A program made the translations under genes and the position numbers. Under the pieces are notes generated by a model that was not told the origin of the DNA, searched no databases, and was given only the letters and a program-made list of their open reading frames with translations. This document shows positions 19,233 through 29,136 of a stretch of 64,000 nt of DNA, piece after piece. Source of the stretch: Candidatus Pantoea bituminis (GTDB lineage: Bacteria; Pseudomonadota; Gammaproteobacteria; Enterobacterales; Enterobacteriaceae); NCBI RefSeq assembly GCF_018842675.1, contig NZ_JAGTWO010000004.1:1612001-1676000 (forward strand), read 5' to 3'. Position 1 is the stretch's first letter. Each line of letters opens with the position of its first letter.

Positions 19233-19925
19233 ATGGAAAATCAACCTAAGTTGAATAGCAGTAAAGAAGTCATTAGCTTTCTGGCGGAGCGCTTTCCGCA
19301 CTGCTTTAGCGCTGAAGGCGAAGCGCGTCCGCTCAAAATCGGCATCTTTCAGGATCTGGTAGAGCGTGTTCAGGGCGAAATGGGTCTGAGCAAAACTCAG
19401 TTACGCTCTGCGCTGCGTCTTTATACCTCTAGCTGGCGTTATCTGTACGGCATTAAAGCCGGTGCAACGCGTGTTGACCTCGACGGTAACGCCTGTGGCG
19501 TATTGGACGAGCAGCATGTAGAGCATGCGCGTAAGCAGCTGGAAGACGCCAAAGCGCGTGTTCAGGCGCAGCGTGAGCAGCAGCGTGCCGCCCGCCGTGA
19601 AGCGGGTGAAGGTGAAGAGGGCGCAGCAACACGTCGTCCCCGCAAACCTGCACCTCGCAAGCCCGCTGAAGGCGATGCTGCGCGTAAACCGCGTCCGCAA
19701 GCTGAGCGTGCGACAGCTTCACAGAATCGCAAACCGGCGCCACGCCCGGAGCAGCTTAAACCCATCACTGACACCTCAACTTTACAACCCGGCCAGAGTA
19801 TTAAAGTTAAAGCAGGCAAAAGTGCAATGGACGCTACCGTTCTGGAAGTATCGAAAGACGGCGTTCGGGTACAGCTCGCTTCCGGCATGGCAATGATTGT
19901 GCGCGCAGAACACTTACAGTTCTGA
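19233..19925 (+). CDS. proQ: RNA chaperone ProQ
   Basis: Global RNA-binding protein of 230 residues (E. coli 232). The N-terminal FinO-like domain (about 5-120) is followed by a basic, Ala/Pro/Arg/Lys-rich linker (about 120-180) and a C-terminal SH3-like (Tudor) domain with the ending [21 protein letters not shown]. Binds structured sRNAs and mRNA 3' ends. It lies 20 bases ahead of prc and probably shares its transcript. Confidence 0.97.
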   Translation: MENQPKLNSSKEVISFLAERFPHCFSAEGEARPLKIGIFQDLVERVQGEMGLSKTQLRSALRLYTSSWRYLYGIKAGATRVDLDGNACGVLDEQHVEHARKQLEDAKARVQAQREQQRAARREAGEGEEGAATRRPRKPAPRKPAEGDAARKPRPQAERATASQNRKPAPRPEQLKPITDTSTLQPGQSIKVKAGKSAMDATVLEVSKDGVRVQLASGMAMIVRAEHLQF

Positions 19926-19944
19926 AACGGAGGCTGACCCCGGC

Positions 19945-21990
19945 ATGAACACCCTTTTTAAAATTGGACTTATTGCGGGCCTGCTGTTGTCAGGCCCTTC
20001 CTTTGGTGCGGAGAACATTACCCGCGCCGACCAGATTCCACAGCTACACGAAGATGCGCAAGATCCCACCGTCAGTGAACGTGTTACCTCACGTTTTACG
20101 CGTTCACACTATCGTCAGTTCGATCTGAATCAGGATTTTTCAGCGAAAATTTTTGATCGCTACCTGAATATGCTCGATTACAGCCATAACGTGCTGTTGG
20201 CGTCCGATATTGCCCAGTTTGCTAGCAAGAAAACCACGTTGGGCGATGAGCTGAGAAGCGGCAAGCTGGACGTATTTTACGATCTCTATAATCTGGCGCA
20301 GAAACGCCGCTTTGAGCGCTATCAATATGCGCTGAGCGTGCTGAACCGCCCAATGAATTTCACTGGCAATGACACCATCGACATTGACCGTGCCAAAGCG
20401 CCCTGGCCGAAAGATCAGGCTGAGCTGAACGCGCTCTGGGATGCGAAGGTTAAATACGATGAGTTGAGCCTTAAGCTGGCAGGCAAAGACGACAAAGAGA
20501 TTCGCGAAGTGCTGACCAAGCGCTATAACTTTGCCATTCGTCGCCTGGCCCAAAGTAACAGTGAAGACGTTTTCCAGCTGGCAATGAACTCTTTTGCTCA
20601 CGAAATCGATCCGCACACGAACTATTTATCGCCACGCAACACTGAACAGTTCAATACCGAAATGAGCCTTTCACTGGAAGGTATCGGCGCGGTGTTGCAA
20701 ATGGATGATGATTATACCGTCATTAACTCGATGGTCGCAGGTGGACCCGCAGCGAAAAGCAAATCGATTACGGTGGGCGATCGCATTGTAGGTGTTGGCC
20801 AACCAGGCAAGCCAATGGAAGATGTTATTGGCTGGCGTCTGGACGATGTCGTCGCAAAAATCAAAGGTCCGAAAGGCAGTAAAGTTCGCCTTGAAGTGTT
20901 ACCCGCCGGTAAGGGCACCAAAACCCGCACTGTTACGCTGACGCGCGAAAAAATTCGTCTTGAAGATCGTGCTGTGAAGATGTCGGTGCATAACGTCGGT
21001 AAAGAAAAAGTAGGCGTGCTGGATATTCCAGGCTTCTACGTTGGCCTGACTGATGACGTTAAAGTGCAACTGCAAAAACTTCAGAAGCAGAATGTCGACA
21101 GTATCGTTATTGACCTGCGTACCAACGGTGGCGGGGCCTTGACGGAAGCCGTTTCATTGTCCGGTTTGTTTATTCCAAGCGGCCCGGTTGTGCAGGTGCG
21201 TGACAATAACGGTCGCGTACGTGAAGACAGCGACAACGACGGCGTTGTTTATTATAAAGGCCCATTGGTTGTACTGGTTGATCGCTTCAGTGCTTCCGCT
21301 TCTGAGATCTTTGCTGCAGCTATGCAGGATTACGGCCGCGCGCTGATCGTCGGTGAGCCTACCTTCGGTAAAGGCACCGTTCAGCAGTATCGCTCGCTGA
21401 ACCGTATTTATGATCAAATGTTGCGTCCAGAATGGCCAGCGCTGGGTTCAGTGCAGTACACCATTCAGAAGTTCTATCGCATCAATGGCGGAAGTACGCA
21501 GCGCAAAGGTGTGACGCCTGATCTGCTGATGCCAACCGGCGTAGAAGCGGCTGAAACCGGCGAGAAGTTTGAAGACAACGCATTACCGTGGGATAGCATT
21601 AATGCAGCAACCTACGTTAAATCTGGCGATGTTAAGCCGCTGGTTCCGCAATTAACGAAAGATCACGCTGATCGTATCGCTCAGGATCGTGAATTCCAGT
21701 ACATCATGAAGGATATTGCGCGTTTCAATGCGATGAAGGAGAAACGCAATAGGGTTTCCCTCAATCTTGCTCAACGTGAGAAAGAGAATCATGAAGAAGA
21801 TGCGTTACGTCTGGAACGAATCAATGCGCGTTATCAGGCTGAAGGCAAGAAACCGCTGAAGAACCTGGACGATTTGCCGAAAGATTACAAAGAGCCCGAT
21901 CCTTATCTGGACGAGACGGTAAATATTGCCAACGATCTCGCGAAGATGGATAAGGCCCAGCCAGAAGCACAAGCGGCTAGCGCGAAGTAA
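19945..21990 (+). CDS. prc: Tail-specific protease Prc (Tsp)
   Basis: Periplasmic C-terminal processing protease that degrades misfolded and tagged proteins and, with NlpI, the hydrolase MepS. About 681 residues. Signal peptide to about residue 20 (GLLLSGPSFGA), PDZ domain with LEGIGAVLQMDDDYTVINSMV, then the S41 protease core. Catalytic Ser451 lies in FSASASEIF and Lys476 in TFGKGT, matching the E. coli dyad allowing for the signal peptide. GGAGG precedes ATG 19945, so an upstream in-frame start at 19897 inside proQ is rejected. Confidence 0.97.
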   Translation: MNTLFKIGLIAGLLLSGPSFGAENITRADQIPQLHEDAQDPTVSERVTSRFTRSHYRQFDLNQDFSAKIFDRYLNMLDYSHNVLLASDIAQFASKKTTLGDELRSGKLDVFYDLYNLAQKRRFERYQYALSVLNRPMNFTGNDTIDIDRAKAPWPKDQAELNALWDAKVKYDELSLKLAGKDDKEIREVLTKRYNFAIRRLAQSNSEDVFQLAMNSFAHEIDPHTNYLSPRNTEQFNTEMSLSLEGIGAVLQMDDDYTVINSMVAGGPAAKSKSITVGDRIVGVGQPGKPMEDVIGWRLDDVVAKIKGPKGSKVRLEVLPAGKGTKTRTVTLTREKIRLEDRAVKMSVHNVGKEKVGVLDIPGFYVGLTDDVKVQLQKLQKQNVDSIVIDLRTNGGGALTEAVSLSGLFIPSGPVVQVRDNNGRVREDSDNDGVVYYKGPLVVLVDRFSASASEIFAAAMQDYGRALIVGEPTFGKGTVQQYRSLNRIYDQMLRPEWPALGSVQYTIQKFYRINGGSTQRKGVTPDLLMPTGVEAAETGEKFEDNALPWDSINAATYVKSGDVKPLVPQLTKDHADRIAQDREFQYIMKDIARFNAMKEKRNRVSLNLAQREKENHEEDALRLERINARYQAEGKKPLKNLDDLPKDYKEPDPYLDETVNIANDLAKMDKAQPEAQAASAK

Positions 21991-22008
21991 CCGCTAAGCG
22001 TTAATAAA

Positions 22009-22033
22009 AGCACCGCCTGGCGGTGCTTTTTTT
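22009..22033 (+). terminator. Terminator of prc
   Basis: AGCACCGCC / GGCGGTGCT stem with a minimal loop followed by T6-7. Directly after the prc stop. Confidence 0.9.
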
Positions 22034-22232
22034 GGCTGCGATTTGGTATTTTCGGTCACTAATTAGCGTGGCTAAACGAGATGAAATTTTGCGCAGTGGG
22101 CAAAACAAGATTAAATGTAAAGTTATGTCTTTTTAGGCACTTAAACATTAAGGTTGCTTGAAAACCCGCGCAATGCTCATAGGATATGTATCCGCGCATA
22201 TGCGCGTGAACCACTGAGGAAGATTAACAAAT

Positions 22233-23114
22233 ATGATGCGTATTGCTCTTTTCCTGATGACCAACCTGGCTGTGATGTTGGTATTCGGGCTGATTCTCAG
22301 CCTGACAGGGATCCAGTCAAGCAGTGTTCAAGGCCTGATGATTATGGCAGGTCTGTTTGGCTTCGGCGGTGCGTTTGTTTCACTGCTGATGTCGAAGTGG
22401 ATGGCGTTGCGCTCGGTCGGCGGTGAAGTGATTGAACAACCACGCAATGAAACAGAGCGTTGGTTGGTTGATACTATTGGTCGCCAGGCGCAGCAGGCAG
22501 GTATTAAGATGCCGCAAGTCGCGATCTATCATGCACCGGATATCAACGCCTTTGCTACCGGCGCACGTCGTGATGCGTCGTTGGTGGCGGTTTCAACCGG
22601 TTTACTGCAAAACATGAGCCGTGATGAAGCAGAAGCGGTACTGGCACATGAAGTGTCGCATATTGCCAATGGCGATATGATCACCATGACACTGATCCAA
22701 GGCGTGGTGAACACCTTCGTGATCTTTATTTCACGTATTCTGGCGCAAATCGCGTCTGGCTTTATGTCAGGCAATCGTGACGGAGAAGAGAACAGCAACG
22801 GGAATCCGCTGGTCTATTTTGCGGTCGCAACTGTGCTGGAACTGGTGTTTGGTATTCTTGCCAGCATCATTACCATGTGGTTCTCTCGTCATCGTGAATT
22901 CCACGCGGATGCGGGCTCGGCCAAACTTGTCGGTCGTGAAAAGATGATTGCTGCACTGCAACGTCTGAAAACCAGCTACGAACCGCAGGAGCCAAGCAGC
23001 ATGATGGCTTTCTGCATCAACGGTAAAGGCAAGTCGTTCAGTGAGTTGTTTATGTCTCACCCGCCGTTGGACAAACGCATTGAAGCGTTACGTAGCGGTC
23101 AATATTTGAAGTAA
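22233..23114 (+). CDS. htpX: Membrane zinc protease HtpX
   Basis: Inner-membrane M48 metalloprotease for damaged membrane proteins, acting alongside FtsH. 293 residues, the E. coli length. Two N-terminal helices, the zinc motif HEVSH at 139-143, a second membrane pair (about 155-215), and the third ligand region [11 protein letters not shown]. coli htpX is Cpx-controlled; here a half-matching GTAAA-N5-GTCTT at 22117-22131 is only a weak candidate box. Monocistronic, with its own terminator. Confidence 0.97.
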   Translation: MMRIALFLMTNLAVMLVFGLILSLTGIQSSSVQGLMIMAGLFGFGGAFVSLLMSKWMALRSVGGEVIEQPRNETERWLVDTIGRQAQQAGIKMPQVAIYHAPDINAFATGARRDASLVAVSTGLLQNMSRDEAEAVLAHEVSHIANGDMITMTLIQGVVNTFVIFISRILAQIASGFMSGNRDGEENSNGNPLVYFAVATVLELVFGILASIITMWFSRHREFHADAGSAKLVGREKMIAALQRLKTSYEPQEPSSMMAFCINGKGKSFSELFMSHPPLDKRIEALRSGQYLK

Positions 23115-23127
23115 TTCGCACTAAATG

Positions 23128-23156
23128 AAAAGGCGACGGAAACGTCGCCTTTTTTG
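23128..23156 (+). terminator. Bidirectional terminator between htpX and yebQ
   Basis: AAAAGGCGAC-GGAAAC-GTCGCCTTTTTT. It has T runs on both strands and separates two convergent genes. Confidence 0.9.
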
Positions 23157-23166
23157 TGCCTGACGA

Positions 23167-24542
23167 TCAGCGGGTCGCGCGGTCTTGCGTCATGCGCGAC
23201 AGGCTAATGATTGCCGCTACGCTGGAAAATGCCCCTGCCAACAGCAGCGATGCATGAGTGCCATTATCACCAAACAGGTTAAATAACAGTGCAACCAAGG
23301 CCGCTCCCATGCTTTGGCCTAATAATCGTGCCGTGCCCAGCATGCCACTGGCACCGCCGCTGCGATTACCTGGAGCCGAAGTGATAATCGTATGATTATT
23401 TGGCGATTGAAACAGACCGAAACCTGCCCCGCACAGCACCATGCGCCAGATGATATCCCAGTCCTGCGGTTGTGAAGGCAACATTGCCAGCAAGAACAAA
23501 CCCGCCGCGAACACCGCCAAACCAATTCCACCCAATAAGCCTGCATGAAAGCGTTCAATCAAACGCCCCGCAATAGGCGCTAATACCATGGTTGCCAGCG
23601 GCCACGGCGTCAATAGCAAGCCCGTTGCCACTTCATCCCGGCCTAAAACGTTTTGTAGGAAAAAGGGCAGTGAAACCATTGCCAACATCTGGGCGCAAAA
23701 GAGCAGACTGACGTGCCCAGCGACAGGCTAAAGATCGGAATGCGCAGCAGATCAACCGGCAGCAACGGTATCGGCATACTCAGTTGGCGACGGATAAAAA
23801 ACCAGCCGACAATGATCAACGCGATAACTTCGCCAGCCACCAGCAGATGACTCAGTCCCTGCGAAAAGCCGCTTAACGCTGAAATCAGCAGTCCAAAGAA
23901 CAACGCATTCATGATGGCGCTGGGAATATCGAATTTCTGTGATTTGGTTTTTTGCGTGTTGTCCGGTAAATAACGCAGAGCGAACCACAGCGCAATCAAG
24001 CCAAGCGGAATGTTAATCAGGAACAGCCATTTCCAGCTTGCCACCGAAAGTATGGCTGCGGCTACGGTCAGGCCTGCGGCCGTCGAAACTGCCACGATCA
24101 GCGAATTGATCGCCATGCCGCGTCCCAGATATCGCTGAGGATAGATGATGCGTATCAGCGCCGTGTTCACGCTCATTAATGCAGCACCACCAAACCCTTG
24201 CAGTACGCGAGCAAAGGTTAACATCGTCAACGAAGAGGAGAGGGCGCAAAACAGCGAAGTGGCGATAAACATCGCCAGGCCAACCTGATAAACGCGCCGA
24301 TAACCCAGCATATCACCCAAAAATGAGAGCGACAGCAGCGAAACGATGATTGCGATTTGATAGGCATTCACAATCCACACGGATTCAGCCGGGCTGGCAT
24401 TCAGCTCGCGGGAAATCGTGGGCAAAGCCACATTTGCAATCGCGCCATCCAGCACCGCCATAGTAATGCCTAAGGCGATAGTGAGAATGGCACCATAACG
24501 TTGCGGAACCGGTAATCCGTCTTGAGCAAGGGAAGGAGACAT
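23167..24542 (-). CDS. yebQ: MFS transporter YebQ, DHA2-type (one-base frameshift)
   Basis: Drug/proton antiporter-like protein of 14 predicted membrane segments, with the DHA2 features DGAIANVALPTI near the N-terminus and GFGGAALMSVNTALIR. Very close to E. coli YebQ in sequence and position between htpX and kdgR. ATG 24542 (MSPSLAQDG) is the best start. The frame breaks at an A run at 23697-23700 (T on the sense strand): one more T restores SVCSFCAQMLAMVSLPF and gives 458 residues against 457. Substrate unknown. Probably intact in the organism. Confidence 0.92.
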
Positions 24543-24738
24543 AGAGCTGAGTAGCGCCAATAAGTAAAGTAGGTGAATATCACCATGCTAATGAATTCAC
24601 AGAGCAAAAGCATCGCGTTTACGTATAAATTTTATCTTAAAATATGTCTTGTGACGTAAACGATTGCCGTCGTGCCGGGCATAACTCTATACTGGTCCCT
24701 CGTTCCGTTTTTTTGAAACATATTTAGAAAGGTGCAAG

Positions 24739-25530
24739 ATGTCCTTAGCTGATAACGACAAACAGCCCGATTCGGTCTCCTCGGTACTGAAAGTGTTTGG
24801 CATTTTGCAGGCGCTCGGCGAAGAACGCGATCACGGTATTACAGAACTCGCGCAGCGCGTGATGATGTCAAAAAGCACCGTGTACCGCTTCCTCCAAACC
24901 ATGAAGTCACTCGGTTACGTTACGCAGGAAGGTGAAAGTGAAAAATATTCGCTGACGCTTAAACTGTTCGAGCTGGGAGCCAAAGCGTTGCAAAACGTTG
25001 ATCTGATCCGCAGTGCTGACGTGCAGATGCGTGAGCTGTCGCGGCTGACGAAAGAGACCATTCATCTCGGTGCGCTGGAAGAAGACAGCATTGTCTACAT
25101 CCATAAAATCGACTCGCTGTACAACCTTCGTATGTACTCACGCATCGGCCGCCGTAATCCTTTGCATACCACCGCCATTGGCAAAGTGTTATTGGCATGG
25201 CGCGATCGCAGTGAAGTAAAAGAGATTTTGAGCGAAGTTGAGTTTAAACGCAGTACGGCCAACACGTTGGTCAGTGCGGAATCTTTGCTTGAGGTTCTGG
25301 ACCAGGTAAAAGTTCAGGGTTTCGGTGAGGACAATGAAGAGCAGGAAGAGGGTTTACGCTGCATTGCGGTGCCGGTTTTCGATCGTTTTGGCGTCGTGAT
25401 TGCCGGGCTAAGTATCTCTTTCCCAACGATTCGCTTTTCTGAAGATGCAAAACAGGATTATGTGGCGATGCTGCATCGGGCGGCACGCACGCTTTCTTCT
25501 GAGATGGGATATCATCAGTACACATTCTAA
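24739..25530 (+). CDS. kdgR: KDG regulon repressor KdgR
   Basis: IclR-family repressor of 263 residues, the E. coli length. N-terminal winged helix (SVLKVFGILQALGEERDHGITELAQRV cut short here) with recognition helix around SKSTVYRFLQTM, then the effector domain that binds 2-keto-3-deoxygluconate (GALEEDSIVYIHK, TTAIGKVLLAW, GLRCIAVPVFDR). It represses pectin and hexuronate catabolism genes and eda. Divergent from yebQ, preceded by GAAAGGTGCAAG. Confidence 0.96.
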   Translation: MSLADNDKQPDSVSSVLKVFGILQALGEERDHGITELAQRVMMSKSTVYRFLQTMKSLGYVTQEGESEKYSLTLKLFELGAKALQNVDLIRSADVQMRELSRLTKETIHLGALEEDSIVYIHKIDSLYNLRMYSRIGRRNPLHTTAIGKVLLAWRDRSEVKEILSEVEFKRSTANTLVSAESLLEVLDQVKVQGFGEDNEEQEEGLRCIAVPVFDRFGVVIAGLSISFPTIRFSEDAKQDYVAMLHRAARTLSSEMGYHQYTF

Positions 25531-25558
25531 AAAAGCGGGCTGGTTAGCCCGCTTTTTA
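25531..25558 (+). terminator. Bidirectional terminator between kdgR and yobH
   Basis: AAAAGCGGGCT-GGTT-AGCCCGCTTTTT, perfect stem with A and T flanks, between two convergent genes. Confidence 0.9.
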
Positions 25559-25559
25559 A

Positions 25560-25796
25560 TCAATTATCAACCACTTCACCACTTTTCTTCAGTAGCGGAC
25601 AATCTGTAACGCCAACCACACCGCTGTCGGTATGCAGATATTGTGCGGTAATCACGCCACGCGCAGTCAGGTAACTACACTGCAATCCCAGCCCGGCAGC
25701 GTTTTTATTACTGCCTGTCAATACACCGTAGCCGGTGAGAAGCATTGCCATCCAGATAACGCCGATCACCACGATCGCCCGAATAAAAAGTTTCAT
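25560..25796 (-). CDS. yobH: Small membrane/secreted protein YobH
   Basis: 78 residues, homologous to E. coli YobH (79). One N-terminal hydrophobic helix (IRAIVVIGVIWMAMLLTGYGV) then a short outside domain with two Cys (GLQCSYLTARG and VTDCPLL) that may form a disulphide, ending EVVDN. Function unknown. AAGGAGACAAA precedes the ATG. In E. coli mgrB sits next to it; here none is seen. Confidence 0.9.
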   Translation of the reverse strand: MKLFIRAIVVIGVIWMAMLLTGYGVLTGSNKNAAGLGLQCSYLTARGVITAQYLHTDSGVVGVTDCPLLKKSGEVVDN

Positions 25797-26009
25797 TTTG
25801 TCTCCTTGTGATACATAACGCAGCTATCCGCTTATTGCTGCTACTCGTGATAATAACAGCATGCCTCGCTTTTCTCGCTGAATCGATCAGAGATAACTGA
25901 AACGGGAAAATCTGCATTGCAGCCGTACCCATTACCATTTGGCCTTGCTACAGGTAGAATGCGCGGTTGAACTGTTCTTTAGCACAAGCAAGGGTAAGAC
26001 GAGGCCGTT

Positions 26010-26282
26010 ATGAATGATTTAGCCGCAAATTCGGGTCCACTGGTCAGTTATGGCGTATGGATTATTATCCTGATCGTGGCGTTTATCGCCTGGTTTTTCA
26101 TCAACCGGGCCAGCGTACGTGCCGGTGAGCAGATTGAGCTGTTGCAATCTCTGCTGGAAGAACAAAAAAAGCAAAACACTTTGTTGCGTCGTTTAGTCGA
26201 TGCTCAACCGGGCGCCGAAGAAAAGAAACATGGGGAAGAACAGGATAAGCGAGATTTTATTCGTCTGATTCCAGAACGTTAA
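26010..26282 (+). CDS. yebO: Single-pass membrane protein YebO
   Basis: 90 residues: N-terminal membrane helix (VWIIILIVAFIAWFFINRA, about 17-35), then a coiled-coil-like stretch (EQIELLQSLLEEQKKQNTLLRRLVDA) and a charged tail ending IRLIPER. Clear homologue of E. coli YebO (95 residues). Function unknown. The stop is 17 bases before the metallo-hydrolase gene, which could share the transcript. Confidence 0.9.
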   Translation: MNDLAANSGPLVSYGVWIIILIVAFIAWFFINRASVRAGEQIELLQSLLEEQKKQNTLLRRLVDAQPGAEEKKHGEEQDKRDFIRLIPER

Positions 26283-26299
26283 TCATTAATGGAGGCTGG

Positions 26300-27264
26300 A
26301 TGGCTTGGAAAAATCCTTGGTTTGATGGAAGTAAACCGCACCATACACCTGAAGGCTTTCGCAATCTCGAACCTGATTTGCGCCAGAGCGGTGATTTAAA
26401 ACGCTGGCGCAAAGAACGCAAAGAACAAGGCCTGCCGCATCCGCCGAAGGCGGGTTATCCCGCTTTTATTGAGCATTGGTGTCATCCCGCAGATTTAAGC
26501 GGAGAAGACGATCGCGTTTGGTGGCTGGGTCATGCCGCGTTGTTGTTGCGTCTGAATAAGCACTACATCTTAATCGATCCCGCGTTGTCGAAGCGCGCAT
26601 CACCTTTTGCTTTTGCCGGGCCGCAGCGGAAAACGCCGTCGCCGCTCGATATCCACCAATTGCCTCGGCTTGATTACGTCTTAATTTCGCATAATCACTA
26701 CGATCACCTTGATAAACCTACGGTGAAACGTATTGCGCGCCGCTTCCCACAAGCCAGATTTATTGTCCCGCTGGGATTAGCGCGTTGGTGCCATCAGCAT
26801 GGTTTACGTCATGTCCATCAACTGGACTGGTGGCAGCATACCGAGTTTGCCGGTATCCGCATTGATGCTGTTCCCGCGCGCCACTGGAGCATGCGAACAG
26901 TGTATGACCGAAATCGCTCATTATGGTGTGGGTGGGTAATCAGAACGCCAACCCTGCGTTTTTGGTTTTCAGGAGACAGCGGATATTCTGAAAAACTGCC
27001 TGAGATAGCCAAACGGCTGGGACCTTTTAATCTTGCAGCATTGCCCGTGGGTGCCTACGCACCAAAATGGTTCATGGGGGCCAACACATGGACCCTGATC
27101 AGTCTGTGTCACTGTGGCGTGCCATCGGAAAACCTGTGACCATTCCCATTCACTGGGGCGTGTTTGAGTTAGCTGATGAATCACTGGATGAACCCCCGCA
27201 GAGCTCATGCGCGCCCTACAAAGTGCAGGAGAAGATAACACCCGCTTTTCAGCATGGCGAATAG
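26300..27264 (+). CDS. Metallo-beta-lactamase-fold hydrolase, NAPE-PLD-like (one-base frameshift)
   Basis: About 321 residues after correction. The N-terminal GHAALLLRLNKHYILIDP and the metal motif HNHYDHLD mark the NAPE-hydrolysing phospholipase D-like/UlaG branch; ARHWSMR, FSGDSGYS and the C-terminal IPIHWGVFELADESLDEPP supply further ligands. The frame breaks at 27076-27082 (G5C2): one extra base gives WFMG-(A/G)-QHMDPDQSVSLW, joining the second frame. ATG 26300 follows GGAGG. Exact substrate unknown, perhaps a phospholipid-type ester. Not in E. coli at this site. The break looks like a sequence error. Confidence 0.85.
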
Positions 27265-27828
27265 GGGAAAGTCGGGGGCTGGAGAATATCGACCAGGATA
27301 AATCCTAAAGCATCAAAATTAAATCGTGTGCAATTTAATTTTGTTCAATATCAATTTTTCACACATTTAGAAAAAATGGTAATAAACAATAGGTGCGCAA
27401 TTGCTTTTAATTGGGGCAGCGGTAAATCCTCTTTCCTGATTTTGGTGCAATATCATATTAAAAATGTACGGATTAAATAGCGTTGTACAAGATTAACGCT
27501 TCGCTTATTCACAACTCACTTGTAAGTCAGTTTAATTTAACTTTAGCATTGCCATATTAATGAAATATACTTTTCTTAAGGTTATCCATTGGTTTAGCGC
27601 GCTTTAGTTTTGTTCGTGAAGCGTTGGTATCAGCGTTAACTGGCTCTGATGAATAGTGACTATCCTAATTTTCAATAAACGCCGACTCTGTTTTGTACCA
27701 AGATGGACAAAGTCTGCGAGCTGTTTGGCAATTATGTGTTAAGCATCAATTGTCGATTAAAAATGGCTTGCCATTAATTTACAGATATGTGATAACAATT
27801 CGTAGGTTAACGAGGTACAGTCCTGTTT
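27265..27828. other. AT-rich non-coding region before yobF-cspC
   Basis: No gene found in 564 bases. The left part is strongly AT-rich (AATTTAATTTTGTTCAATAT and the like) and the right part presumably carries the yobF-cspC promoter and the long leader typical of cold-shock family mRNAs. Confidence 0.5.
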
Positions 27829-27903
27829 ATGTATGGCATCTTCAGTAAAGAAGTTACGAGTAAAGACGTTGACGTTGAATACCGCTTCCTTGCCGAACCT
27901 TAA
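27829..27903 (+). CDS. yobF: YobF-like leader-proximal small protein, shortened
   Basis: 24 residues (MYGIFSKEV, then [12 protein letters not shown]). The first 24 positions match E. coli YobF (47 residues, MCGIFSKEV...HVDVEYRFSAEP) and the nucleotides after it still resemble E. coli, but TAATAA stops translation where E. coli reads Tyr-Ile. It lies 81 bases ahead of cspC as in E. coli, where the two form an operon; GAGG is 13 bases before the ATG. Too short for ordinary gene finding. Function unknown; a stress-linked small protein in E. coli. Confidence 0.75.
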   Translation: MYGIFSKEVTSKDVDVEYRFLAEP

Positions 27904-27984
27904 TAAGTGCCTCATTCAGTAATGTCTCTGGTTTCTCTGTAGGTCAGCCTTCGGGCAAAATAAACATTCTAAGGAATTTGCAAA

Positions 27985-28194
27985 ATGGCAAAGATTAAAG
28001 GTCAGGTTAAGTGGTTCAACGAGTCTAAAGGTTTTGGCTTCATTACTCCTGCTGACGGCAGCAAAGATGTGTTCGTACACTTCTCTGCTATCCAGGGCAA
28101 TGGTTTCAAAACCCTGGCTGAAGGCCAGAGCGTTGAGTTCGAAATTCAGGACGGCCAGAAAGGCCCAGCTGCAGTTAACGTAACTGCTATCTAA
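27985..28194 (+). CDS. cspC: Cold-shock-like protein CspC
   Basis: 69 residues, nearly identical to E. coli CspC. The nucleic-acid-binding motifs KGFGFI (RNP1) and VFVHFSAI (RNP2) are intact. CspC is made at normal temperature, binds single-stranded RNA, acts as an anti-terminator and stabilises stress mRNAs including rpoS. AAGGAATTTGCAAA precedes the ATG. Downstream of yobF and followed by a strong terminator. Confidence 0.97.
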   Translation: MAKIKGQVKWFNESKGFGFITPADGSKDVFVHFSAIQGNGFKTLAEGQSVEFEIQDGQKGPAAVNVTAI

Positions 28195-28240
28195 TTTCGT
28201 CCACAGACCTGGTGCTTTGCACCGCTGACACGAATCTTAA

Positions 28241-28272
28241 AGCCCTGACCAATTGGTCGGGGCTTTCTTTTG
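28241..28272 (+). terminator. Terminator of cspC
   Basis: Ten-base-pair stem AGCCCTGACC / GGTCGGGGCT with AATT loop, followed by TTCTTTT. Confidence 0.88.
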
Positions 28273-28332
28273 CTTTCGATGCAGCAGGGTTCAGAGTACA
28301 CTTCGGCGCGTTATTTTTTTCCGGAGTGCTTC

Positions 28333-29136
28333 ATGTCGTTGATTTGCCCGCTTTGTCATCTTCCTCTTTTGCTTAACGATCGCAGCTGGCACTGTGAGAA
28401 TCGTCATCAATTTGATCAGGCAAAAGAGGGCTACGTCAATTTGCTGCCCGTTCAGCATAAAGGGTCGCGCGAACCCGGTGACAGCGCAGAAATGATGCAG
28501 GCGCGGCGCGAATTTCTTCAGGCTGGGCATTATCAACCACTGCGCGAGCGTGTCGTTGAACTGCTCGCCGGGCATCTTGGTCAGACAAGTGTGCAATTGC
28601 TGGATATCGGTTGTGGCGAAGGGTATTACACCGCAGCCATGGCCGCGCATTTCACCGGGCAGGTTTATGGGCTTGATGTAGCGAAAATGGCGATTCGCCT
28701 CGCTGCTAAACGCTATCGGGATATCCTGTTCTGCGTTGCGTCCAGTCAGCGATTGCCTTTTGCGGATGCTTCACTTGATGGCATCGTCAGAATTTATGCC
28801 CCTTGCAACGAAGCTGAGCTGGCACGAGTGATAAAACCGGGCGGCGTTATCCTTACAGTGACGCCAGGCGCGCACCATTTACAGCAACTTAAAGCGCTGA
28901 TTTATCGAGAAGTACAATTGCATACGCCAGAAGAAAAAGTCTATGCAGGTTTTGAGCAAGCAGCGCAACATTCGCTGCGCTACAGCATGACCTTGAGCGG
29001 TGGCGATGCGGCGAAACTTTTACAAATGACGCCGTTTGCCTGGCGTGCGCGGGAAGAGGTTTGGCAAACCCTGCAACAAACCAACACTTTTGAGTGTGAT
29101 GCCGATTTCACGTTGACGCTCTGGCGCCGAGATTAA
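28333..29136 (+). CDS. rlmA: 23S rRNA (guanine(745)-N1)-methyltransferase RlmA
   Basis: 267 residues (E. coli 269). N-terminal zinc finger with Cys5, Cys8, Cys21 and His25 (ICPLCHLPL, WHCENRHQ), then the SAM-binding domain: LDIGCGEGYYT, VYGLDVAK, and YAPCNEAELARVIKPGG. Methylates G745 of 23S rRNA. The ATG at 28333 is chosen from homology and the preceding CGGAG; an upstream in-frame start at 28270 lies in the cspC terminator. Its 3' end overlaps convergent yobD by four bases; in E. coli mntP lies between. Confidence 0.95.
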   Translation: MSLICPLCHLPLLLNDRSWHCENRHQFDQAKEGYVNLLPVQHKGSREPGDSAEMMQARREFLQAGHYQPLRERVVELLAGHLGQTSVQLLDIGCGEGYYTAAMAAHFTGQVYGLDVAKMAIRLAAKRYRDILFCVASSQRLPFADASLDGIVRIYAPCNEAELARVIKPGGVILTVTPGAHHLQQLKALIYREVQLHTPEEKVYAGFEQAAQHSLRYSMTLSGGDAAKLLQMTPFAWRAREEVWQTLQQTNTFECDADFTLTLWRRD

